11,380 bases of DNA, taken from Bacteroidota bacterium. GTDB taxonomy: Bacteria > Bacteroidota > Kryptoniia > Kryptoniales > JAKASW01. The translations under genes and the position numbers were made by a program. Location of the stretch: the NCBI GenBank assembly GCA_021796055.1, contig JAJYOS010000113.1:1-11380 (forward strand). The letters are read 5' to 3'. Under the pieces are notes generated by a model. That model was not told the DNA's origin. It worked only from the letters and a program-made list of their open reading frames with translations, and did no database searches. This document shows, piece after piece, positions 1 through 6,480 of the stretch; position 1 is the stretch's first letter, and every line of letters begins with the position of its first letter.

Positions 1-423
1 TTCATTCAGCTTCCTGAACGCTTCGAAGGCCTTGAGGTGCATGAAGAGCTGTCCCTTGTCGTCACTGGAACCACGCGCGTAGAGATCGTCGCCGCGCACA
101 GTCGCTTCGAACGGCGGAGTCTCCCACTCCGAGAGCGGATCCACCGGCTGCACGTCGTAGTGACCATAGACAAGAACCGTCGGCTTCCCTTCCGCGTGTT
201 TGTAGTCGCCGTAAATGAGCGGGTTACCGCCTGTTTCAAAGAGCGTGACATTTTCAATACCGGCTTCCCGCATTAGGCTAGAAATGCTTTCCGCGCAACG
301 GACCATCTCTTTCTTTTTCGACGGGTCGGCCGAAACACTCTCTATCCTGATTATCCCCGAAAGTTCATTAAGATATTCCCGCTTACGCGAGTCGACATAC
401 GCAGACAGCTCGTTGTAATCCAT
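1..423 (-). CDS. M20-family dipeptidase (carnosinase/CNDP-like), N-terminal part; runs off the left edge
   Basis: Only the first 141 residues are inside the window; the frame is open at position 1. The visible part is the start of an M20 zinc-peptidase catalytic domain. The first metal-site motif, GHYDVQPVDP, has the expected zinc ligand His88 and the following Asp90. The second motif, ARGSSDDKGQ, carries the expected metal-bridging Asp121. The remaining ligands would lie off the window. The PVDP extension and the SSDDKG form fit the dipeptidase/carnosinase branch of M20 rather than PepD or PepT, so a soluble cytoplasmic enzyme splitting dipeptides is likely; there is no signal peptide. The ATG at 423 is preceded by GGAAGGGA, a good ribosome-binding site. 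The gene starts 58 bp after the lipoprotein gene at 482-1375 and may be co-transcribed with it. Exact substrate specificity cannot be read from this fragment. Confidence 0.88.
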   Translation of the reverse strand, partial: MDYNELSAYVDSRKREYLNELSGIIRIESVSADPSKKKEMVRCAESISSLMREAGIENVTLFETGGNPLIYGDYKHAEGKPTVLVYGHYDVQPVDPLSEWETPPFEATVRGDDLYARGSSDDKGQLFMHLKAFEAFRKLNE

Positions 424-481
424 TACGCATCCCTTCCAGTAAGGTAGAGTTAATATAGTAAAACGGAATAGGAAGCCACAG

Positions 482-1375
482 CTATTTCACTTTCACAACC
501 TGAATATCATCTACCAGAATTGCACCGGGGACAAATCCACCTGCATTAACATTGAGCCAAAGAGTCGAATCGGCGGGACAGTAAAAAACGTCTTGAGATT
601 CGTAATGCGTCCAGGTTGAATCAACGACATTGACTCCGATACCGCTTGTGGGACTCTGACTGAATCCGAGTCCGACTCCTCCGCTCCCAAAGAGTCTCTT
701 CCCCCAGAATCTGAGTATGAAGCGGCTGTCCTGAGAGACTTCACCGATCCTGAATGCCGCGTGCGGAACGGTACAGCCTCCGGAAACAAACAATGATCGA
801 TTCCCTCCGCCCGGCGGCACGTCGTTGCTCAGCTGCATCGAACCGTAACCAATCCATTCCGCGGTATCAGCGCCCGTCTCGAACCCATTGGAGTAAACGA
901 TCTCCTCGTTTGTTCCCCGCGCGTCGTCACGGTACACGTATCGGCTGTACGGCACCGTTTCCACCCCGTCATCAATCCTTGTGCAAACTACATAGTACCT
1001 GTCGAGCGGCAGTCCTTCGAACTCAGCGTGAATGAGATAATTGCAAGGACATCGCGCGTTTATGGTCGCGGTATCGATAGAAGTAACGAATATCGTGTCG
1101 CCTTCAAACTTATAGGACGTTGCAAATCTGATTGAATCCGCCGTGCATTTATCCGGCAACACAAAGTTTAGCGAAAGTTTACTGACCGTGAATTCGTAAG
1201 TGAAGTCCGCCAAAGATGCGGTACTTTTGTAAAGACCTGCGCTCGACAAACAGCCGGGGACTTGGCTTACGGATGCAGCGGGTTGAGAGGCGCTCGGAAC
1301 CGAAGACTTTTCGCCGCAGGCAGCGAACAGTAAAGCCGCGACGACAATAAGCGGGGCGCATTGACATCGTTTCAT
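482..1375 (-). CDS. Two-domain putative lipoprotein: Cys-patterned N-domain plus beta-sandwich-like C-domain
   Basis: The 297-residue product has a short basic N-terminus, a hydrophobic stretch and a lipobox-like LFAAC with Cys20 as the likely lipidated residue, so it is probably envelope-anchored. Residues 40-140 align collinearly with the next gene upstream (1422-1868): GC at 41-42, a Cys in LPDKC (77), a CPC pair (109/111), and CT followed by DD (131-136). Residues 160-297 form a second region with NGFETG near its start, a W/G-rich middle and VDDIQV at the end. This resembles CBM4/9-type or other jelly-roll domains, but that match is by eye only. The ATG at 1375 was chosen because it gives the signal sequence and follows AAGAAAGGG; the frame stays open upstream into the paralogue, but that extension has no signal peptide. 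Function is unknown; the C-domain suggests ligand or glycan binding. Confidence 0.82.
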   Translation of the reverse strand: MKRCQCAPLIVVAALLFAACGEKSSVPSASQPAASVSQVPGCLSSAGLYKSTASLADFTYEFTVSKLSLNFVLPDKCTADSIRFATSYKFEGDTIFVTSIDTATINARCPCNYLIHAEFEGLPLDRYYVVCTRIDDGVETVPYSRYVYRDDARGTNEEIVYSNGFETGADTAEWIGYGSMQLSNDVPPGGGNRSLFVSGGCTVPHAAFRIGEVSQDSRFILRFWGKRLFGSGGVGLGFSQSPTSGIGVNVVDSTWTHYESQDVFYCPADSTLWLNVNAGGFVPGAILVDDIQVVKVK

Positions 1376-1421
1376 CTTACGCACACCCTTTCTTAGTTTA
1401 GTTATTGCGAGAGGGGACGCA

Positions 1422-1868
1422 TCAGGATTTCCGTACGACAGTTTCATCGTAGTACACCTTACCGTTGTCATCAGGCCCTGTGCAGATGAAGGTATAGCGA
1501 TTGAGCGGCAGGTTAACGAACTCAGCCCTGAGAACATAGCTACATGTGCAGTAGCACATCCTCGCGGCAGTGTCGGTCGCGGCGACGTAGAGAGTATCGT
1601 TGCTGACATCGTACCACGTGGCAAATCTGTTCGAGTCAGGGCAGCAGTTCCCCGGCAACATGAAGCTGACATAGAGTGTGTCGCCGAATTCATAGGCGAA
1701 AGATAAATCGCGTGCTTGCGACGCTGAAGAGACTTTAGAAATGCAGCCGCTCAACTGGCGGAGGTTAGCGCTGACCTGTGGAACTCCCCGTCCGGAGGAA
1801 TTGCCCGAGCAACTTAGTCCGGCTTCAGCCAAAAGACTTGCGACAAACAAAATGGCGGCGTTTTTCAT
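1422..1868 (-). CDS. Small Cys-rich putative lipoprotein, paralogue of the downstream gene
   Basis: The 148-residue product has a hydrophobic N-terminus ending in AGLSC, a weak lipobox with Cys20 as the likely lipidation site. The mature part carries Cys42, Cys75, Cys76, Cys105, Cys107, Cys109 and Cys129. Positions 42, 75, 107, 109 and 129 match cysteines of the neighbouring 297-residue lipoprotein with an offset of about two residues. Other shared motifs are DS.RFAT.Y, DTLYV/DTIFV, EF..LPL.RY and CT..DD. The two genes are therefore tandem paralogues from a duplication, and this one lacks the C-terminal domain. The ATG at 1868 is preceded by AGGAGGT at a good distance. A GTG at 1874 in the same frame sits too close to that site. 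I recognise no named family. The paired cysteines suggest disulfides outside the cytoplasm, or possibly metal binding. Confidence 0.82.
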   Translation of the reverse strand: MKNAAILFVASLLAEAGLSCSGNSSGRGVPQVSANLRQLSGCISKVSSASQARDLSFAYEFGDTLYVSFMLPGNCCPDSNRFATWYDVSNDTLYVAATDTAARMCYCTCSYVLRAEFVNLPLNRYTFICTGPDDNGKVYYDETVVRKS

Positions 1869-1880
1869 CGCCACATACCT
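1869..1880 (-). promoter_or_regulatory. Strong ribosome-binding site of the small lipoprotein gene
   Basis: Read on the minus strand, AGGAGGT lies eight to nine bases before the ATG at 1868. It matches the anti-Shine-Dalgarno sequence almost fully and decides the start over the in-frame GTG at 1874. The DPP III gene just upstream, in contrast, has no visible site of this kind. Confidence 0.75.
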
Positions 1881-1911
1881 CCTTTTATCGAAAAGAAGGT
1901 GCTACGGAAGA

Positions 1912-1936
1912 TCTCCCCTTATTTCCTGACGGGAGA
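1912..1936 (-). terminator. Weak hairpin just after the DPP III stop codon
   Basis: TCTCCC (1912-1917) and GGGAGA (1931-1936) are exact inverted repeats, giving a 6-bp stem with a 13-base loop that begins two bases beyond the TAA of the M49 gene. No T-run follows on the minus strand, so it is at best a partial terminator or an mRNA 3'-end structure between the peptidase and lipoprotein genes. Confidence 0.25.
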
Positions 1937-1938
1937 AG

Positions 1939-3897
1939 TTATGCTGCCCCCTTGGAATATTCAAGCATTTGCTTAGTGAGGTCGAGCGGGTATTCCAATT
2001 TGATGTCGGCGATGTTCCCCTTTTTGTCGTAAATAGGGCTGAAATCGGGCATGACAAAACCGGTGTAAGAAGACACGTTCAGATTCTTTATCCTCTTTAT
2101 TACCTCATCTCGCCACGAGGTATTGATCTTCAAGCCGTAAGTATCGACCAGCGATCTAGCCGCGGGAAGATCACCCTCCGCTTTTATACGCATCACCTCG
2201 GCGAGAAGTTGGCCCACCGTGTCGCGCATTTTCCGGTAATCAGTTATATGGAAATATGTCTTACCCCTTCTTCTGACGACTTCAATCGAGTCGGAATTGC
2301 GCAGTATATAGTTGACCACCATCTGACGGTTCTTCATGTGATCTTCTTCGAGCTGGTTTCCGGTCGGTATCCTTCTGAGCTGAAGGAAAACGTTCCTGAC
2401 GTACGAGTCGTACATTTCCTTTGCAACGTCGTCCGAGTCGACCATCTTCAATTTGTTCAGCTTTGGGTCGAATACGTTCCATAGCGCGACGAGATCAGCG
2501 CGCGCCTCTTCAAGCGTCGAGTAGTAACCGGGGAGATGATCCGCCGGGTCGCCTTTGAGCTTATCGCTGACCTTTCCCGACGCGTGTCCCAGCACTTCAT
2601 GCATGCCGGTGTGCAGGTCGTCTGCAATTTGGCCGTATTTCTTCGCGCGCTTAACTTCGGCCTGATCGAAGCAGAACTCTTCCAGGAGTCCTTTCGGCTC
2701 CGACGCCTTGTAAGCCGCCACAACATTATGAAGAAGGACACTCTTGGATCCGTAGAGCTGCCGAATATATTGCTCGTTAGGCAGGTTGATTCCGATGGCG
2801 CTGACTGGACCCGCGTCTCCCGTTTCGACAATCACATTGACCACATTCGCGATGGGAGCTTTGACATTTTTCTTCTTGAACTCATCTTTCCACGGCGCGC
2901 GATTCTCGAAATACTGCGCGTTGGCCGCGAGTTTCCGCATCAGCTTAGTCTGCTCTTTATTCGTGAAATGAATCACCGCTTCAAACTTCGCCTTCTGTCC
3001 CCGCGGATCCATATAGACTTCAATGAACCCGAGGATGAAATCAACGTTCGACTGGTCCTTCACCCAGTTGATGTTGAACTTCTCCCAATCGGAAAGCTTC
3101 CCAGTCCTGAAGAATCTTATCAGAAGGCCGAGCGTTTTCGCCTGGTGCTTGCCCGACGCGAAGCCCTTCGCCTTTTCGAGGTTCGATATTACGTCGGTGA
3201 GCTGGCGGGCATACAGCCCTTCCGGTATTGAACCGCTCCCTGCACGCCATACAAGTTCTACCATCCTGCCATTCTTCTTAATCACCTTGGAATTGAGAGG
3301 ATTCTTCTCGTTTCCTTTGCGTGCCCACCCGGCGACCTCGGCGGTTGTCAGCCCCTCGTAGAAATTATTTGCACTTTGAGCAATGAAGTCATGCCCCGGA
3401 GTCTTATCTGTTACGACAGCCATATACTTCGGGTCGAAGATGGCTCGCCTGACTTCTCGGAAAGTCTGTATGCGGCGCTCTTTAGCATCGCGTGAGTCCT
3501 TCTCTCTTTCGGCGATGATGCGCAGCGCTTTCTCGAATTCAGCCGGGGCGCACGCCGGGACGAACTTCCTCGCAGTATTGTGGTCGTACATCCCGTTATT
3601 GATCCAGAACAATTTCGTGTACTCGCCGATCGCCTTCAGAGTTTTCGCGGGAATTCCCTTCGGATTCCTGAGCAATTCTTCGCAAAGATGCATGATCTGA
3701 ATGGCGTATCTGTTCGTCTGGTCGATAGCGACGGGCCTGCCTGCAATAGCGGCCTTGGCCATGTAGTAAGCGAAAATCTTTTCTTTCCTGGTCAGCGATT
3801 CAAATCCATCGGCGTAAAGCTGAACGGTTCTGGCATTGCCGATCCTTTCCAGTTCGTAGACGCGTTTTCTTTTATTTTCTTTTTTCATTTTAGTCAT
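1939..3897 (-). CDS. Dipeptidyl peptidase III (peptidase family M49)
   Basis: This 652-residue zinc peptidase family removes dipeptides from the N-terminus of oligopeptides. The signature HEVLGH is at residues 433-438, giving zinc ligands His433 and His438 and catalytic Glu434. The second M49 motif, EEARAD (463-468), supplies Glu464 as the third ligand. The spacing of about 30 residues between the two motifs is like that of bacterial DPP III and shorter than in the human enzyme. Length is close to the usual size of the family. The N-terminus is highly basic with no signal peptide, so a cytoplasmic location is likely. The ATG at 3897 lacks a clear Shine-Dalgarno sequence, and an ATG at 3888 is an alternative. 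The gene follows a four-helix membrane protein by 29 bp and precedes the lipoprotein pair by 70 bp, so all may form one operon. Confidence 0.93.
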   Translation of the reverse strand: MTKMKKENKRKRVYELERIGNARTVQLYADGFESLTRKEKIFAYYMAKAAIAGRPVAIDQTNRYAIQIMHLCEELLRNPKGIPAKTLKAIGEYTKLFWINNGMYDHNTARKFVPACAPAEFEKALRIIAEREKDSRDAKERRIQTFREVRRAIFDPKYMAVVTDKTPGHDFIAQSANNFYEGLTTAEVAGWARKGNEKNPLNSKVIKKNGRMVELVWRAGSGSIPEGLYARQLTDVISNLEKAKGFASGKHQAKTLGLLIRFFRTGKLSDWEKFNINWVKDQSNVDFILGFIEVYMDPRGQKAKFEAVIHFTNKEQTKLMRKLAANAQYFENRAPWKDEFKKKNVKAPIANVVNVIVETGDAGPVSAIGINLPNEQYIRQLYGSKSVLLHNVVAAYKASEPKGLLEEFCFDQAEVKRAKKYGQIADDLHTGMHEVLGHASGKVSDKLKGDPADHLPGYYSTLEEARADLVALWNVFDPKLNKLKMVDSDDVAKEMYDSYVRNVFLQLRRIPTGNQLEEDHMKNRQMVVNYILRNSDSIEVVRRRGKTYFHITDYRKMRDTVGQLLAEVMRIKAEGDLPAARSLVDTYGLKINTSWRDEVIKRIKNLNVSSYTGFVMPDFSPIYDKKGNIADIKLEYPLDLTKQMLEYSKGAA

Positions 3898-3926
3898 GGT
3901 TGGAATAGAATGAGCAGCGTGGGCGG

Positions 3927-4289
3927 TCAGGCTTTCACGGCCCTGACCACTTTCCCAACGCTAACAACGGTTAGGAGAAACAGAACTGCCAAAATTGCCA
4001 CGAACGACCATTCTCTAAGCTGGACGAAATAGCCCACCCCATTGATCACCGCGTAGAGCAGCATTCCCGAAGCTAAATAATACACTCTCGACGCCCACGG
4101 TTCCCGACGAAGCACCGCGACGCCGCCCGCTACCATTATCATGGACGTCAGAAATTCGGCGGCAAGATGAAAAACGGTTTCGAAAGGCACGGCATCAAGT
4201 TCCGGGACCTGTGCCGTCAATAGAAAGTAAAACCATTCAGCAAAAATCAATATACCCACGATTATTCCGTAGATTCCCGCAAACCTCAT
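3927..4289 (-). CDS. Small four-helix integral membrane protein of unknown function
   Basis: The 120-residue product has four hydrophobic segments, at about residues 3-26, 37-58, 67-88 and 92-114, joined by short loops. Charged residues sit in the loop after helix 2 (RREPW) and at the C-terminus (KVVRAVKA), which suggests the usual inside-positive topology. There are no catalytic motifs and I recognise no named family. I chose the ATG at 4289 because it starts directly before the first helix and follows GGGAG at five bases; the longer in-frame start at 4409 would add a polar stretch typical of translated intergenic DNA. It precedes the DPP III gene by 29 bp and is probably co-transcribed with it. 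That proximity is the only clue to its role. Confidence 0.75.
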   Translation of the reverse strand: MRFAGIYGIIVGILIFAEWFYFLLTAQVPELDAVPFETVFHLAAEFLTSMIMVAGGVAVLRREPWASRVYYLASGMLLYAVINGVGYFVQLREWSFVAILAVLFLLTVVSVGKVVRAVKA

Positions 4290-4425
4290 AGCATCTCCCT
4301 GTTTGACTTCTCCTAGACTGTAGACCGACTCTATCGAATAACATTGTCGTGCAATACGACGGAGCATGCCCTCCGACATTTCTCCGATGCGAACGTGAAC
4401 AAATCCCAATGACTACTGGAAAGCC
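4290..4425. other. Promoter-side spacer upstream of the membrane protein gene, with nested inverted repeats
   Basis: Between the hairpin after pepD and the membrane protein start, the DNA holds two adjacent small stems: GTCGT/ACGAC (4346-4350 and 4356-4360) and GGAG/CTCC (4361-4364 and 4371-4374). These are flanked by TGTCG/CGACA (4345-4349 and 4374-4378). They could be operator half-sites or a leader structure. I see no convincing -35/-10 pair. Confidence 0.3.
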
Positions 4426-4457
4426 AGGCGCAGGGCGGACAATCCCGTCCTGCGCCT
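4426..4457 (-). terminator. Hairpin downstream of pepD, possible terminator
   Basis: AGGCGCAGG (4426-4434) and CCTGCGCCT (4449-4457) form an exact 9-bp GC-rich stem. Inner bases add CGG/CCG pairing (4436-4438 with 4445-4447) after one imperfect pair, leaving a 6-base loop. It lies 17 bases past the pepD stop. On the minus strand it is followed by GGCTTTCC rather than a true T-run, so intrinsic termination would be weak. A role in 3'-end protection is equally possible. Confidence 0.5.
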
Positions 4458-4474
4458 CTTTGCCTATAACCTAT

Positions 4475-5935
4475 TCACGCGACAGACTTAACAAACTCCG
4501 TCAGGTACTTATAGAACTTCTCCACGCTGTCAATAGCGACGCGCTCATCCGGCGAATGCGGGCCAATTATCGTCGGACCGAACGAAATCGTATCGACCCC
4601 TCCGCCAACGCGGTCGTTAATGATACCGCACTCTAGTCCGGCGTGAATCGCCTTCACCTCAGGCTCCTTCCCGTGAAGACTCTTGTATACTTCTTTGCCT
4701 TTCTTAAGAACGGCTGAACCGACGTTTGGCTGCCACCCAGGGTAGCCATCGCTCGGTTTGATCTTCCCGCCGGAGAGTTTTCCAACAGACGCGACATGTG
4801 AGGCGATCATTTCTTTTTCGGACTCGATTGAACTTCTCTGGCTGGTAACTACCGAGACGCCTGCGGCAGAAGTCTTAACCACCGCTACATTAGTCGACGT
4901 CTCTACCAGGTCAGGGATATCGCTGCTCATTCTTATGACCCCATGCGGCAGAGCGTTCAACGCGTCGAGTACCGCCAGCTTCGACTTATCGTCAAAGGCG
5001 GGCTTCGCCTTCTTACCTTTCTCGACAAGCACCTTCACCTCAGGATCGGTCGAAGCGAATGCGTTCCTGAAATTCTGTTCGCATTCTGCCGCAGCCTTCT
5101 CCGCCTTAGCTTCATCGGCAGCAGGCACGATGATGACTGCCTCAGCCTCGCGCGGGATGGCGTTGTGTTTGCTTCCGCCTTCTATCGAGACGAGCTTCAT
5201 CTTTGTCTTCGAATCGATGGCCAGCAGAGTCCTGGTCATTAGCTTAATCGCGTTGGCGCGGCCGAGATGGATATCGACGCCGGAATGTCCGCCTTTCAGA
5301 CCGCGGATCATCAAGTTGAGAACCGCATTCTTGCCGGTGACCGCTTTTCTCTTGACCGGGATGTTGATCGTCGTATCGAGTCCGCCGGCGCAGCCGATGT
5401 AAAGTACGCCCTCCTCTTCGGAATCGAGATTCATCATGATTTTTCCGGTAATGAATCCGGGCTCAATGTGGTTCGCGCCTGTAAGACCTGTTTCCTCGTC
5501 GATTGTGAAGAGTCCTTCGATTGGTCCGTGAACAAGCGACTTATCTTCCAGAAGCGAGAGAAGAGAGGCGACGCCGATGCCGTCGTCGGAACCGAGCGTG
5601 GTTCCTTCTGCCTTGATGAAGTTGCCTTCCCTGTGAAATTTTATCCCGTCCTTCAGGAAATCGTGCTGCACTTCACGGTTCTTCTCGCAGACCATGTCGG
5701 TGTGCACCTGCAGGACAACCGTGGTGGAATGTTCTTTTCCCGGACTTGCCGGCTTCGAAACGACAACATTTCCGACCTTGTCCTGTTTAACTTTCAGCCC
5801 CATCGCCGCGGCGGTCTTCTTGATATATTCGAGAACCGCTTTTTCGTTCTTTGAGCCGCGCGGGATCGCGCTGATCTCCTTGAAATAATGCCACACTCTT
5901 TCCGGCTTCAGCCCCTGGATAGCTTCTTCATTCAT
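4475..5935 (-). CDS. pepD: Aminoacyl-histidine dipeptidase / cytosol non-specific dipeptidase (M20C)
   Basis: The 486-residue product matches PepD over its full length. PepD is a cytosolic two-zinc enzyme that hydrolyses dipeptides such as Xaa-His. The metal-site residues are all present in order: His78 in LQVHTDMV with Asp80, bridging Asp117 in LGSDDGIG, Glu147 (general base) and Glu148 in DEETG, Asp171 in NLDSEEEG, and His460 in GPHSPDE near the C-terminus. The lid/dimerisation domain is inserted between about residues 185 and 390 and includes RGLKGGHSGVDIH, a conserved PepD segment. The ATG at 5935 follows AAGGGG at about nine bases. There is a long upstream gap and a hairpin downstream, so it is probably a single-gene unit. 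With DPP III and the M20 dipeptidase it would complete breakdown of oligopeptides to amino acids. Confidence 0.95.
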   Translation of the reverse strand: MNEEAIQGLKPERVWHYFKEISAIPRGSKNEKAVLEYIKKTAAAMGLKVKQDKVGNVVVSKPASPGKEHSTTVVLQVHTDMVCEKNREVQHDFLKDGIKFHREGNFIKAEGTTLGSDDGIGVASLLSLLEDKSLVHGPIEGLFTIDEETGLTGANHIEPGFITGKIMMNLDSEEEGVLYIGCAGGLDTTINIPVKRKAVTGKNAVLNLMIRGLKGGHSGVDIHLGRANAIKLMTRTLLAIDSKTKMKLVSIEGGSKHNAIPREAEAVIIVPAADEAKAEKAAAECEQNFRNAFASTDPEVKVLVEKGKKAKPAFDDKSKLAVLDALNALPHGVIRMSSDIPDLVETSTNVAVVKTSAAGVSVVTSQRSSIESEKEMIASHVASVGKLSGGKIKPSDGYPGWQPNVGSAVLKKGKEVYKSLHGKEPEVKAIHAGLECGIINDRVGGGVDTISFGPTIIGPHSPDERVAIDSVEKFYKYLTEFVKSVA

Positions 5936-6243
5936 TGAGTCATCCCCTTTTTGGAGAATTGTGAATAATGTTTGTGAATTGCCGAATCTGCCCGAAGATC
6001 ATACGGACAAAGCGGCGGTCTCAATTGAAAATTTTCCTGACTGGACATGCAGACAAAATCTAGGCTATCATGGCGAGAGAAGCAACGAATCACGAGTGGA
6101 AAGGGATCGTTGAATAATGGAATCATGTATTTTCGGATTAATGGCTGCATCAAGCGAATCAAACAAATCAACGCGGGCATGATTTGGACTGATGGGCGAA
6201 GAGATGACTATAGCTTAGAGTGCGGAGACTTCTACGGGTTCCA
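5936..6243. other. 308-bp intergenic region upstream of pepD
   Basis: This gap separates the YwbE-family gene from pepD. Short frames occur on both strands, but they have low-complexity or implausible compositions and no ribosome-binding sites, so I do not call genes. The pepD-proximal part holds a direct repeat (see the separate entry). I found no convincing hairpin terminator for the YwbE gene; a 6-bp stem (6234-6239 with 6246-6251) overlaps its stop codon. Confidence 0.5.
5959..5979 (-). repeat. Direct repeat TTGTGAAT x2 upstream of pepD
   Basis: TTGTGAAT occurs at 5959-5966 and again at 5972-5979, a 13-bp period, just upstream of the pepD ribosome-binding site (AAGGGG around 5944-5950). 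Placement in the presumed leader or promoter is suggestive of an operator, but two 8-mers in AT-rich DNA can be chance. Confidence 0.3.
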
Positions 6244-6450
6244 TTACCCGTCAATCCTCTTAACTCTGCCAACCTCACCAGATTCGAGGCGGACCTTTAT
6301 CCCGTGTGGATGAGTCGAAGAGTTAGTAAGGATATCCTTAACAATCCCTTCAGTCAGCTTGCCGGTCCGCTGGTCCTGCTTGAGGACTATGGCGACCTTC
6401 AGGCCGGGTTTTATGTCGGAACGCTTTGTACCATCCATTTCCTTACTCAT
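6244..6450 (-). CDS. ywbE: YwbE-family protein (DUF2196)
   Basis: The 68-residue product matches the small, widely conserved YwbE family almost end to end. The segment DIKPGLKVAIVLKQDQRTG (12-30) is followed by GIVKDILT (35-42), the family hallmark HPHGIKVRL (47-55) and GRVKRI near the end. The fold is expected to be a small beta-rich cytosolic domain; its biochemical role is not established, and a nucleic-acid-related function is only a guess from its KOW-like look. The ATG at 6450 is preceded only by the weak GAAAAGAA. An internal ATG at 6438 would align with the short form seen in Bacillus, but its AAGGA is too close. The gene follows the J-domain protein gene by 30 bp, so the two probably form one operon. 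Confidence 0.9.
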   Translation of the reverse strand: MSKEMDGTKRSDIKPGLKVAIVLKQDQRTGKLTEGIVKDILTNSSTHPHGIKVRLESGEVGRVKRIDG

Positions 6451-6480
6451 TTCTTTTCAACATTTGCAATGCCCATTCCG

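Noticed and set aside
1376..1693. N-terminal extension of the 297-residue lipoprotein to an in-frame start at 1693 (403 residues).
   Set aside because: It overlaps the paralogous lipoprotein gene in another frame, lacks a signal peptide, and the ATG at 1375 gives both a lipoprotein signal and a ribosome-binding site.
2536..3231. A 231-residue plus-strand frame.
   Set aside because: It lies wholly inside the DPP III gene on the opposite strand, has no recognisable motif, and is an antisense shadow of strong coding sequence.
4290..4409. Longer start at 4409 for the membrane protein, adding 40 residues.
   Set aside because: The added residues are polar and unlike a membrane protein N-terminus; the ATG at 4289 has GGGAG at the right spacing and begins at the first helix.
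4758..5854. Long plus-strand frames of 214 and 195 residues.
   Set aside because: Both are antisense to pepD, which has all its catalytic residues; the frames show no family motifs.
5932..6180. An 82-residue minus-strand frame ending at the pepD start.
   Set aside because: No ribosome-binding site or family resemblance; composition (many M, R, L, P scattered) looks like translated intergenic DNA.
6234..6251. ACGGGT/ACCCGT 6-bp stem at the ywbE stop as a terminator.
   Set aside because: It includes the stop codon, is short, and has no T-run; probably chance.
6047..6313. An 88-residue plus-strand frame in the pepD upstream gap.
   Set aside because: It runs into ywbE on the opposite strand, has no ribosome-binding site, and resembles no protein I know.
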